Below are positions 5,723 to 5,724 of a stretch of 5,724 nt of DNA, piece by piece (position 1 is the first letter of the stretch; each line of letters starts with the position of its first letter). A model generated the notes under the pieces. That model worked only from the letters and a program-made list of their open reading frames with translations. It had not been told where the DNA came from and searched no databases. Source of the stretch: Actinomycetota bacterium (GTDB lineage: Bacteria > Margulisbacteria > Marinamargulisbacteria > SXXA01); contig SXXA01000015.1 of assembly GCA_005791325.1 (NCBI GenBank), positions 1 through 5,724 of the forward strand, read 5' to 3'. Position numbers and translations under genes: made by a program.

Positions 5723-5724
5723 TC

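Noticed and set aside
1..5724. CRISPR array, insertion sequence, tRNA or rRNA.
   Set aside because: No regularly spaced repeats, transposase frame, cloverleaf or rRNA signature was seen on either strand.

Overview
This looks like a bacterial chromosome segment of about 40% GC in its genes (spot-counted lines run from 35 to 48%, with one richer patch). No rRNA or taxonomic marker is present, so no phylum can be assigned. Every recognisable product is membrane-associated. The organism is probably an ordinary bacterium with Shine-Dalgarno initiation, since good AGGA-type sites precede two of the starts.

Layout from left to right. Positions 1-540 hold no convincing gene. They are markedly GC-rich (about 58% by direct count) and contain at least ten successive hairpins, several of them perfect. 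I read this as a candidate structured non-coding RNA or a mobile/structured intergenic element that I cannot match to any family I know. Positions 560-2008 hold a two-gene unit on the minus strand: a short-form SppA (S49) membrane protease, followed 3 nt later by a five-helix membrane protein of YIP1-like type. Positions 2009-2307 are a divergent intergenic region. On the plus strand from 2308 there is a 21-codon ORF with an excellent ribosome-binding site. It overlaps the start of a 450-codon ORF (2339-3691) of unknown function in another frame, which suggests translational coupling or a frameshift in a T7 run. Positions 3704-5665 (minus strand) encode a 653-residue polytopic membrane protein with the architecture of GT-C glycosyltransferases (ArnT/PMT type); it converges on the 450-codon ORF with only 12 nt between the stops.

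How they may work together: SppA cleaves peptides within the membrane, and its coupled YIP1-like partner may assist it or simply share expression. The GT-C-like protein would transfer a lipid-linked sugar on the outer face of the membrane. Nothing in the sequence ties the unknown 450-codon product to either function. The parts most worth following up are the GC-rich structured block and the overlapping-start arrangement at 2308-2373.
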